DNA of 64,000 bases, from NCBI GenBank assembly GCA_905221605.1, contig CAJNDS010002130.1, positions 263,001-327,000 of the forward strand, written 5' to 3'. Within the stretch, counting starts at the first letter, position 1. The number at the start of each line of letters is the position of its first letter. Below the pieces are notes generated by a model, which saw nothing but the letters and a program-made list of their open reading frames with translations, ran no database searches and was not told where the DNA came from. The translations under genes were made by a program, and so were the position numbers. This stretch comes from Symbiodinium natans. Taxonomy: Eukaryota; Sar; Dinophyceae; Suessiales; Symbiodiniaceae. Positions 1 to 9,749 of this stretch are shown here, piece after piece.

Positions 1-226
1 TTTCTTTTCTGGGGTGTGCTGTCTGGTTTTATGGGGTTGTGACTTGTGTTGTGCTGCGGGCTTTTGGTTTGTCGTTGGGGGGTGTGCCGTCAGGCTTTGT
101 TGAGTTCCGCGGGGGAGCGCAAACCCGGGTGACTTTCTTCAACGTGGGGGGGGGCCTCTAAGGGGTGGCTGCTGAGGTGCCCTGCGAGGTCCTTAACAGG
201 GGATCGCTGATGGCAGACGCTGGAGC

Positions 227-354
227 CAGATTTGGGGGTTTACGATATTGGGGGGGTACCTTCTTGGGGTCCTTTTATGTTCAGAAAATCCTAATTTGGG
301 GGTCTACCCTAAACCCTAAACCCTAAACCCTATTTTTGTAAACTCCCAGATTGG
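227..354 (+). repeat. MITE-like short inverted-repeat element, family B copy 1
   Basis: The element opens with CCAGATTTGGGGGTTTACGA and closes with TTTTTGTAAACTCCCAGATT, which are inverted copies of each other. The interior (GGTACCTTCTTGGGGTCC...) recurs near 6.75, 15.6 and 53.5 kb. This copy appears to hold an inserted CCCTAAA tract near its right end. Non-autonomous; no coding content. Confidence 0.6.
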
Positions 355-905
355 TCCCCAAGGATGAAGCCGAGCAGAGTAAAGCGACTGCTGGGCCACG
401 GGATGGCAATGTCGTCCAGCTCCTTGACGCTGTACTCCTTCCTTTGGCCCGGGCTTAAAGTTTAGGGTTTAGGGTTTGGGGTTTGGGGTTTAGGGTTTAG
501 GGTTTAGGGGTCGGGTGCAGATGGAAGATTGACGGACCCGACAACCCTGCCCAGAAAGCTGAAAGACCTGACCCTCTCTGGGCTGTTGAGACTGCGGCTT
601 CTTGCCCTTGTTGTCCACCTCTTCCTGTTCTGGGTTGATGTTTAGGGCTTAGGGTTTAGGGTTTAGGATTTGGGGTTTAGGGTTTAGGGTTTAGGGTTTA
701 GGGTTTAGGGTTTAGGGTTTAGGGTTCTTGGCTGACTTCTGAACCCCTCCTAAAAGTTTAACTTTTAGGCTCCTTATTGTAGCGTATACAAAACCCTAAA
801 AGTTAAAGTCCTAAGAGCCAGCCAGAAGAAAGCCAAGGGTTTAGGGTTTAGGGTTTAGGGAATAGGGTTTAAGGTTTAGGGTTTAGGGTTCGGGTTTAGG
901 GTTTA
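299..905. repeat. Interspersed telomere-like tracts, left edge
   Basis: There are CCCTAAA repeats near 305-332 and TTTAGGG repeats near 456-508, 640-727 and 838-905. They are separated by unique, exon-like sequence and change orientation, so this is not a chromosome end. TTTAGGG is the plant/algal-type telomere unit, also used by dinoflagellates. Confidence 0.85.
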
Positions 906-1682
906 GGGCTTCGGGCTCAGGGCTTGGGTTGTTAGTTTGGCAAAGGACCGCAATGCTTGCAACAGCAACCTTCCTCCAACCGCAGGTGTCTAGTATAGCG
1001 ATGGATGCTTCTCTTCCTGCTCCATCCTCATGAAGGCACTTCCCACCAGAACGGGACCCTTCATATACCCCTAAACCAAAACCGAAAAGCCTACTACGTA
1101 AACTTCCTGAGTGTCCCAAACTTCCTAGCACCCCACCAAAACAAGCTAAACCCATAAACTTCTCCCAATTCTTCTCCTAAACTTGTCCTACTAACCCTCT
1201 CTTACCCAGAAATACATACATAGAGAGAGAGAGAGATTTTTAAAAAATCATATAAATATATATATATATATATGTATATATTTCAGCCTTTTTACGATTT
1301 CTGTCAATCTGCCCACCGGCTTTTTTCAGATTTCGGTCCATCGGCACCAGTGTTTTTCAGACTTCGGTCAGACCATCCAGGGCTTAGTTTGAGGGTTCAG
1401 AGCCTAGGGCTTAAGTGTTCAGGACCTTGGGCTTAGGGTTTAGGGCACAGGTGAGAGAGAAAAAAAAGAAAACTTACGATCTTAATGTTCCCATCGACTG
1501 ATAAAAACCCTCGACGTGAAAGCTAGTACATGAGCTGCTGACCCTAGACCCTAAACCCTTAACCCTAAACCCGACACCCAAAACCCTAAACCCTAAACCC
1601 TAAACCCTAAACCCTCTTCAGCCGGCTCCTTCAGCTGCTTCCACTCGGGGATGGCCGTCTGAGACAAGCGGAAGCGAGGAAG
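360..1682 (-). CDS. Exon-like segments of an unrecognised host gene
   Basis: Three short stretches read like protein on the minus strand. One near 1,680-1,617 encodes TAIPEWKQLKEPAEE and follows a pyrimidine-rich ...TTGTCTCAG acceptor. One near 625-545 encodes EQEEVDNKGKKPQSQ. One near 445-360 encodes EYSVKELDDIAIPWPSSRF. The gaps between them are TTTAGGG-rich and would be introns. They may belong to one gene, or the first could be a C-terminal extension of the bL20 gene upstream. No family recognised. Confidence 0.3.
1558..1616 (-). repeat. Telomere-like tract (CCCTAAA)
   Basis: Near-perfect CCCTAAA repeats directly abut the exon-like segment at 1,617-1,680. On the coding strand this would place a TTTAGGG array at the very start of an intron. 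Confidence 0.8.
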
Positions 1683-1760
1683 ACAAGCAGAGGGACACTC
1701 CCGATTCGAGGGCTCTTCAGGGACGGGGGGTTCCCCAAGGCGAACCCTAAACCCTAAACC

Positions 1761-2770
1761 CTAAGGGTTTAGGGTTTGGGGTTTAGGGTTGGCGACGAAC
1801 TTTCTGAGCCGGATCCTCTTCAACCCGAGAGAACAAAACGGGTGGCAAGCGAGCCGAGCTGGAGAATTGGAAGCGGCCTCGAGCACGTTTGTGAAGACCG
1901 CCCGGTCATAGACGCCCAGCTGGGACAAGATCTTGCGGTTGATGTTGATGTTCTTCTCCTCTTTGGCCGATGCTTTGGAAAAAAATCGCTCACAACAATT
2001 CTGCACTTCACGCCGCTTGACAGCGTTTTGCCAGGCTCTCAGGGGAGGCGTCCCCCAGCAGGCCTTGAGCCGGCAGATGAAGACATTGTACCTGAAAGCT
2101 TCGAACTGCTGGCGGCATTTTGTGCGAGCGAAGGTGCACTCGGCTCGCTCTCTCTCTCTCTCGCTCTCTCTCTCGCTCATTCGGCTTCGGACCGAATGCC
2201 ATGCAGCTTGGAGTTGTTGCTGACCTCAACTCTGTGCTGAATTCGAACGTTTCAAAGATCAGGCTTACTACTAAGGCTTGCTACGGCTCTCTAGACCTGA
2301 AACAGCCTGTGAGCAAATGGCCAGAGCGGTTCACGAACAGCGCAGCAGATTTGACATCGTGAGCTTTGCAGAGCCACGAGAGCACGGATCCTCCCTCCCT
2401 CGGTTGCGGGCACGCTTGATCCACAGCTTGCGGCGATCGCGCTTAAAGACGCGGCGGATGCGGTATCTGACGCAGGGCTCACAAACCACGGCCCGTACGC
2501 ATCTTCACTGATTCAGTGTATGTGAAGCAGCGGTGATGACAGGATGGCCTCATCTTGTGGGCGTACATCACCGCCTGCTTGGCAAAGCGGTGGCCTCGGC
2601 GGTTTCCCCCATCACCCAAACCCAACATCACCCAAAAGCAGAAGTGCACAAAGTCATCATCAATCGTGAAGCCGATGTGCCGACTGAAGCGCAAAACGTG
2701 CGAAGCACGCTATAACACCTTTTTCCCCCGGTAAGCTCGGAAGGGTCCCGCGACGTCCGTGCCACTTCCT
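1761..2770 (-). CDS. Organellar ribosomal protein bL20, multi-exon
   Basis: bL20 is a primary binder of the 5' half of 23S rRNA in bacterial-type large subunits; here it would serve mitochondria or plastid. Successive minus-strand segments match the family in order: RAYRGKK (~2,740-2,719); RFAKQAVMYAHK in a block at ~2,604-2,551; FKRDRRKLWIKRARNRGR (~2,465-2,395), the signature KRD-x2-LWI block; FRYNVFICRLKA (~2,118-2,064); and NININRKILSQLGVYDRAVF (~1,972-1,870), the C-terminal helix region. Short introns separate them, with AG acceptors visible. The start codon, targeting peptide and true C-terminus are not resolved: the last frame runs into a CCCTAAA tract. Exon borders are approximate. 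The family call rests on several independent blocks in the right order. Confidence 0.72.
2146..2178. repeat. (TC)n microsatellite
   Basis: A run of TCTC/CGCTC dinucleotides lies near the bL20 exons; it explains the Arg-Glu and Ser-Leu runs in frames crossing it. Confidence 0.85.
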
Positions 2771-3039
2771 CCTCCAGCTGCTGGATTCCTTGGCTGCCCG
2801 GCATGACAGCAAGGCCTCGAGGCTCATGGGAAGTTCAGGGCTCAGGGGGCTGGAAAGAGGTAGCTGCGAGGGAGCGTGCTGCCCACGCGTTTCGTATTGC
2901 TATGAAGTTGGGTCAATGTCGAAGCGTAGGGCATCGGACGGCGACGTCCCTGGCATGGGGGGCACAGTCCCAGGTTTGGGAGCACCCCTTTCCAAGGCCA
3001 ATTGTGTCGGAATGGGAATGGTTGTGTTCTAGGTTTGAC

Positions 3040-4060
3040 TGGACCCCACCAAAAAAAAGGCCCGCCGGCCAAGAAGCCCAAGCACGGAGCCGAGTCGCTT
3101 CTGTGGGCGGCTGCCAGCTGCTGGCGCAGCTCCTCCCGGCGATCGGAAAACTCAGACTGCCCCGAGAATCCTTTCAACAAGCCTTCCCAATGGTTCTGTA
3201 ACCCTCAACCCTAAACCCTAAACCCAAAACCAGAAACCCTGAACAGTGCCCTCTGAAGTGCCCTCTGAAGGGCACCAAATGGTCCTGTGTGGCTTCCTCG
3301 ATGTAGGGCTTGGCAGCCTGGCATCCCCAATAAAAGCCACGGAACATCAATGAAGATTCCCCCTCGCCCCTAAACCCTAAACCCTAAACCCTAAACCCTA
3401 AACCCTAAACCCTAAACCCTAAACCCTAAACCCTAAACCCTAACCCAAACCCTAAACCTAAACCCGAAACCCTAAACCCTAAACCCTCCTCCCCCCAGCC
3501 CCAGCAGCGCCTCACGCTCTTCGGCCCGCCGCTGCGCATCCTCTGGGATCTCAAGAAATCTAAGGGTAGATTCAAAGAATACCAACCCTACACCCTAAAC
3601 CCGAAACCCTAAACCCTAAACCCCCCTTTATGTACCCCTTATGTACCACGACTCTGAACCCTTTGCAACCCCAGCATTGGTACACCAAACTCTGATCACC
3701 CCCGCATCTCCCCCTTCACACACATACACCTACACACACACACAGTCGTACAAATCCATACACCCATGCACATATACATCTACACAATATCCGTCATATT
3801 CTTCAAATGTCTGATAATCATCTTCATAGACAGCATTAGTAGATGAAACAGACTGACACAATGACAAAGAAAATTGAACGAACCAATATGATATTGCAGA
3901 GAACTCCAAAATGATCCAAGATGAACCTCCCTGCGGCCTTGGCCGACAGCCACGCCTCACCCTCAGCCCGGCAGCGCGCCAGGGCCTCCGTGTCCTCGCA
4001 AGCCGTTTGGGCACGTTTTTTGGGAGAAGTCCTCTGCCTACCCCGAAGCCCAAGAAAGCT
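3040..4060 (-). CDS. Exon-like segments of an unrecognised helix-rich host protein
   Basis: On the minus strand, about 4,025-3,905 encodes a charged helical stretch (KRAQTACEDTEALARCRAEG, continuing EAWLSAKAAGRF). About 3,555-3,490 encodes EIPEDAQRRAEEREALLG, and about 3,180-3,080 encodes FSDRREELRQQLAAAHRSDS. All three are rich in Ala, Arg and Glu and could be coiled coil. CCCTAAA tracts and AT-rich DNA lie between them. I cannot show that they are joined, and I do not recognise a family. Confidence 0.28.
3368..3487 (-). repeat. Telomere-like tract (CCCTAAA)
   Basis: About 120 bp of CCCTAAA repeats, perfect for the first ten units or so, then degenerate. It lies between two exon-like segments on the minus strand. 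Confidence 0.9.
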
Positions 4061-4439
4061 AAGGAACTAAGGAAGGTTACTCTCAAGTTGAGACACTATT
4101 CCGAGCCCCTGCAGCGGGGGGGGGGGAGGTGTGCATTTCTTGTTCTTACAGCAACTTACCCACGATGCAAGGGTTCCTGGGTATTACAGCTGGAACTGTC
4201 GGGAAGTTGAGGTCTGTGTGGTGGCTTGGTTTCTCCGCCTTCAACCGCACACGGTTGTTGCAGTAAGGAAGCTTTGATGTGGACTGCGCGCCTATGGAAC
4301 AGAAAGTATCAGGCAATTTCCGCAGAGCTGTGAAGGTTCCAGGGCTAAGGTCCCTGAGGCAGTCAAAAAAAGAACCACAACCACACACGCGACTGGCAGA
4401 TGAGGAGCTTGATGGGGGAGGGTTTTGGGCTTAGGCTTA

Positions 4440-5379
4440 TATGAGTTTGGGTGCTGCTTACCCTAAACCCTAAACCCGAAACCCTAAACCCTAAACCCTA
4501 AACCCTTAGCTGAAAGAGGCGCTTGCCCTTCAATCCTAACCAGGTGATGGTTATCGCGTGGGGCCGCCTTCTGATGTCTTCTTACGGTGGTAGAAAGCTC
4601 CCCCAGCTCCATCGGCTCTTTCACAGACTGGAACCACCCCAAACATCCTTCAGCCGGTAGGAAGACGAAGGCGCCCCAAACCTAGACCCGAAACCCTGAA
4701 ACCCTGAAACCCCAAAAGCAGTGCTAAGAAAAGCCCAGCATCCGCCAGGAAGGCGAGGATATCGGGACTGGCCTTATGAAGGGCCAAGGCGGGCAGCTCC
4801 AAGTTTTCTTTTTCTGTTCCAGCGAAAACCGCATGAGCCCTCCGATAAGCTTAACTTTGAGCTTGAGAGTACACTTCTACAGTCACTATCCTTTAACAAC
4901 TCGCTCTCTCTCTCTCTCTCTCTTTCTCTCTGTGTCTGTGCGTCTGTGTGTCTGTGTGTCTGTGTGTCTGTGTGTCTGGTAATCGTGTCGGTGTATGCTT
5001 GCAGGGAGGGAAGCAAGTACGTCTTTGCCTGCTGTAGTGACACCGTCGACGACGCAAGCATGAGCCGAGCAATGCTCTGGGGCTGATCAGTATAAAAAAA
5101 CTGCAACTCGTTTGAAAACCCAACTAAACCCTAAACCCTAAACCCTAAACCCAAGGTCCCATAACGACCTCCCACCAAACACGTGATTCTCTGAGCCTTC
5201 CAACTCTGAAGCTACAGTAAGCCTAGGTCCTCCATCGTGTTTCTTTTGCACGTGCTCTCGTGCGGTGAACACCTACACATGATGAAACGCCCCTTCAAAA
5301 CAGATGCCCCCCAATCCATCACAAACCCTTGAAGGTCCTTTGCCTGCCTTTGGCCAATGCGCTCATAAAATCCGCTGGA
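4440..5379. other. Gene-free host DNA with telomere-like and (TC)n/(TG)n tracts
   Basis: It contains CCCTAAA tracts near 4,459-4,505 and 5,125-5,152 and a (TC)n-(TGTC)n microsatellite at about 4,902-4,978. I see no convincing exon. Confidence 0.5.
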
Positions 5380-5700
5380 GACAGCCAGCGCAATAGCAAA
5401 CACCGAACTTGAACTGCCCCAGCCACGCGGCATAGTCGTATAAGGTCGCGTTGTCGTCGCGTGTTCCAATGGTGAGATCGGCTCGGCGTTGGATCAAGTA
5501 CTTCACGACCTGTCACCAAGACGGCTTGGTGCGCAGACTCGAAGAGCCCCCAAAGTGCACGGATGCAAGGGAAGCCCAATTTGAAAACCGCCCTCAAAAA
5601 GGCTGGGCTCTCTTGTCCACGAGCCTCCAGGTGCTGCCCGCAAGCCGCTTCGATGACGGCCGTAGCTCCCGCACCCTGGTCGCCTCAGCACAGCTCGGCG
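5380..5700 (-). CDS. Ankyrin-like exon segments
   Basis: Reading the minus strand, one frame gives an ankyrin-like helix-turn pattern (VIEAACGQHLEARGQ, then SPAFLRAVFKLGFPCIRALW). A different frame just downstream gives KYLIQRRADLTIGTRDDNAT followed by LYDYAAWLGQF, which has the spacing of an ankyrin repeat (xxLLxxxADxxxxxxDxxTxxDxAxxxG). A short intron or frameshift must lie between them near 5,500. No start, stop or flanking domain is resolved. Moderate-to-weak call. Confidence 0.35.
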
Positions 5701-5759
5701 CTTCAAACGCGATTCCGCGCGGGTCAGCCGCAGGGGTGAGTCTGGGACAAAGCCGCTGA

Positions 5760-8700
5760 GATGGATCCGCAAGTACCCAAGCAGATGCTTCTTTACACGC
5801 CGGGCGGTGCCCACTGCAAAAAACCATCCTACGCAGGCTGCAAAAAGAAAAGAAGAAGTCTGAATGGCAAAGCTGGGCAGCCATCAATCTCGCGCTCATT
5901 GACGTCAATGGTGCCAGATTCAATCATCTCCTCAAGCATCAAAAGCCAAGCTTAGCACAGAGTCCTTGAAGAGATGAAGAGATGCCCGCAACCGCAAGCT
6001 GACCTGCCACCACACTGCCTTCAGCAAAGGCACACGTACGGTTGGGAGGTCCCCGGTCTCGCAGGCCATCTTCATCCTCCACTTCACCTCACTGCGTCCC
6101 TACTGCGGCGCACCGGACCACACAAAATGACACCCCAAAAGCCTCCCCAAAGTCCTCGCCTCCTGCGTGGGCGGCGCCGCGCGCTTCATGGCCCAGGGCG
6201 GCCCAGAGAGTTGGGAGGCAGAGCTGGGCAGAGGAGGGCATCTTTGATCATGTCGGGGCGGTCGAGATGTCTAAGCGTGGTGCGCTTGCTGTGCGTTGCA
6301 TCATACTGCATCATGCTGCCACATGGTCCTTGAGCTCACAACATGCACAAGGTCAGAGGTGGTGAGGGCAAGATGGTCTTCAACAATCGCCTTGGCTTCG
6401 GAACTCCCACTTTGAAGCCTGGTGCAGCTTGGTGCCCCGGCAGTTTCGCTTGCGCCCGTACATGTTGCCCGAGTAGTTGAGCCACAGGGCCTTCCTGGAT
6501 GTTGCGAGATTTGGTCCAGCAAAGGCTTCGAAACAAATTGCTTGCCTTGAGCCGGCACCGAAGAATACTCTGGAAGCGCGTTGTCCAACTATTGCGTTCA
6601 GAAGTCTGAAAGGATGTCGGGCGCTCACTCTTAGACTTACTCCAGTCAGGATGGGCCAGACGAAGCCAAATTGAAGGCCCTGGGTCCGGCATGCTATGGC
6701 GTTGAAAAGCGAAACCATGAGGCCAACCTGAAACTGACCGCGGCTAAACGAGGCCAGATTGGGGTTTACGATATTCGGGCTGACTTATTTGGGTCCTTGT
6801 TGTAAGGGGATCTTACTATTTAGGGGTCCCCTATCTTCGTAAACCCCCAGATGTCCTGCGGTCTTTGCTGTAGTTGGCTTTCCTCGGCCTCAGTCTGAGC
6901 ACATGAGGGGGCCGGACGCCCGTCTTCGGAGGAATCTGGCAAGCAACTCTTCCACATCTTTCAACACCGTTCAACACCTGCACGACTCTCGGTGACCCAA
7001 GCGTCTGAAGGACTCGTCGACGCCCTATGAACCCTAAAGCCCTAAACCCTACCGAGTCCATTTCGGCCAGCGGGCTGAGGTGGCGATTTCAGCAAGGACT
7101 GATTGTAGTTGTAGACTGGGCCTCAGAAAGTGAAAGGCTTGAACGGTATATATTTGGGACATCAGATGGCACACGGCTTAAGTGCCTTGAGGGCTGTCAG
7201 GGAAAGAAGCTACGGCTACAGGTGGTGGTGCACGAGGTATCAATCTCCAGACGAAGCTTCAACTTCAGCTCTTTCTCGGTTGAACTGGAGGCACTCCAGG
7301 TGGAATGGTGCGACACTGGGATCCGTACCCCACTCCTGAGTGTCTGCCTGCTCAGGTCTGGCGACAGAGCTCAGTCCCAGCGGAATGAGAGAACTCCAAA
7401 CTTCAAAGCTCCAGCAGCTACTTTCGACCCCTGCACGCAGTTGGTTTACGGTGCACATTAAAACAGAGCTTTGGCAGACTCCGCGGCCGGCCATATGAAA
7501 CACATGCCCGGAACTGCACAAGACGCGAGGTAGCCTGCCGGGGCCTTGAATAATCGGCCACTCTTAGACTCAACCGCAGAGAAACTCAAGAAGACGTGGC
7601 ATCAGCGTTGACTCTCACACAAGACAACAGTTACCAGCGTGAACACCGCTCTGCCTGCATGACGGTGGCGGGGTTGCGGCTATCGGGGACCTTCCAGAGT
7701 CCGCCACGGGTGGCTAAAGAGCACAATGTGGTGAAGCCAGGTCTAAGGCACCCCCATCTCCACTACCCTCAAAAAGAGAAACTCCTGCAGCTTCCTCAGC
7801 CGAAGCTAGAGCCACAAAGAATATCAAACAAGCCCTCGAGATTTCGAAGATTTCGACAGCTCTGCGATGAGAGCGTGCGGGGTGCCCAGGAAAGCTCGAC
7901 ACTGCGCCCTTGCATACCCACAATGAGAGCCCGGCCGTAGGAACATAGGATCCACCAGTCTGGGCAGACGTGTCAGTGGTTGTTGCACATTGCTTATTGC
8001 TTGGGGTCGGAATCCTCAGTATTGAAATAGCCTCCACAACCTACAAGGTGCCTCACAGTCAACTCTTTCAGGTTGCCTAGGACATGTTGGACAGGTGAGA
8101 GATCGGGCTCTAGCCTCCCCCCCCCCCGCCCCCTCCGGCAGAATCCTGCAGAACAACTAGCCAGCACCAAGCCACGAGGGGCTGCACGGCGGGCCCTGCA
8201 CGGCCGGCTCGGCTGCTTACATAGCCTCAAACAGGTCGAAACTGGTCTCAGACGAAGGATGTTGTTCAGAGCCCGTTCGCCCATGCTTCGCAGCAGATGA
8301 TTGCGGTCTGCTCCGGTTTGGTAGCACTTGCCCGATACCCACAACTGATCAAACCGTCAACTCCTTCACGCCCTGCCTGAAGGTTCATGATCCTCAGCAA
8401 GCTTAGGTACAGAGGGCCCTTGCCATAGCCCAAAGTAGGGTACCAATATCGCCCCATGAACCATCCCTGCGCCTTCGCTTCCAAAAACCCTAGGAAAAAT
8501 CCCAGGGCCCCGACGCAGCGAGGCGCCCGCGGCCAAAGCCGCTGCCGCCACGGCCGTGGCACCCGCGCTCCAGGCAGCAGAGGGCGCAGCCGACGCCTGG
8601 CACTTTTTCGGGGACACTTTGTTCACAACATGGGGGTGTGGGCTGCTTCGGGGGGCTCCTGTGACAAGGGTTACAGCGCTTTGGGGCAAGGGTGCCCCTT

Positions 8701-9290
8701 TGAGAAGGCAAGACCCATGCAGAGTTGAGGGCTTGAAGGGTTGAGGGCTTAAGCTGTTTCATCTGTTGTTTCTGAAGCTGGGGTGGGAGTTGGGGAAGCG
8801 CGACCCTCGGAACTCTCTCTTTCCCATGCCCGCACGCCTGGGCCCGAGGCACGCTTGCCCGGAGGGATACGGAGTTGGCCTCGGCTCTTCAGCACTTGAA
8901 GGTTCATGGGGACTAGCAAGTTAGGAGATCCTGGCTGAAGGCTGCTGGGCATTTCTAAGTTGGGCATTAAGTAGGGGAACTGTATGCGCGGGGCAAGGAA
9001 AGGGGTACTGGTTAGCTCTCGTCGTTCTGGATCCTTGTTTTGTGTCTATGTTAACATACAGCCCTGAATATATCGACTGACAGCCCACGAGGATCACAGC
9101 CACATCGCGTATCAATGGGACGAAAGCCAACAAGTACCATATCCAAGAGCATCATTGCCAAAGCAAAGTGTATGTGCATCACATGATAGTAAAGCCACAC
9201 GAGAAATGAAACTAAAGAAGCATGCATCAATGCTGGCGGAATGCCGGCTGCTTTTTGCTGCATGTATTTGAGATAGATAGATGTAGTAGA
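5760..9290. other. Host DNA without a recognised gene
   Basis: Open frames on both strands are short, overlap one another and match nothing I know. The region holds a MITE-like element (6,754-6,852), a short C-run (~8,117) and an Ala-rich segment on the plus strand near 8,530-8,610 (AAKAAAATAVAPALQAAEG) that could be one exon. Confidence 0.4.
6754..6852 (+). repeat. MITE-like element, family B copy 2
   Basis: This is a complete 99-bp copy. It opens CCAGATTGGGGTTTACGATA and closes ATCTTCGTAAACCCCCAGAT, inverted versions of one another. The interior GGGTCCTTGTTGTAAGGGGA closely matches the copy near 53.6 kb. Confidence 0.65.
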
Positions 9291-9327
9291 TTGTGGTAGT
9301 TGTAGTGGCACTAGCAATATCAGAACA

Positions 9328-9335
9328 AGTAGTAC

Positions 9336-9395
<60 letters not shown>

Positions 9396-9440
9396 CAGCA
9401 GTAGCAGCAGCAGTAGCAGCAGCAGTAGCAGCAGGAGCCG
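9328..9440. repeat. (GTA)n / (AGC)n trinucleotide microsatellite
   Basis: About 70 bp of GTA repeats pass into mixed AGC/AGT repeats. Frames through it give artificial poly-Leu and poly-Val runs, which I do not take as coding. Confidence 0.92.
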
Positions 9441-9648
9441 CAGCAGCAGAAGGCAGGAGCCATAATGATAAAAAAATGTCAATGACTCCGTACGAACATC
9501 ATAGTACACAGGCGCCGAGCCCTCAAAACCGGGCCTGTTCGGACTTGGGCACCACAAAAGCGAGGCCGCCCGACAGCGCCAGGGCGGCCGCGGATGCGAC
9601 CGCCAAGGCAGCCGAGCGGCGGGCCATGGCAAGTGACCTCCTTGGCTG

Positions 9649-9747
9649 GTTTAGGGTTTAGGGTTTGGGGTTTGGGGTTTAGGGCTTAGGGCTTAGGGTT
9701 TAGGGTTTAGGGTTTAGGGTTTAGGGTTTAGGGTTTAGGGTTTAGGT
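9649..9747 (+). repeat. Telomere-like tract (TTTAGGG)
   Basis: About 100 bp of TTTAGGG with a few TTTGGGG and GCTTAGGG variants. It directly follows an Ala/Arg-rich exon-like stretch (ADATAKAAERRAMA, ~9,590-9,630, plus strand). Confidence 0.9.
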
Positions 9748-9749
9748 GC

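Noticed and set aside
1-905. Chromosome end
   Set aside because: The TTTAGGG tracts are short, change orientation and are separated by unique exon-like DNA; similar tracts occur throughout the window.
9051-9632. Open frames with long Leu or Val runs
   Set aside because: They are translations of the (GTA)n/(AGC)n microsatellite and have no other protein-like features.
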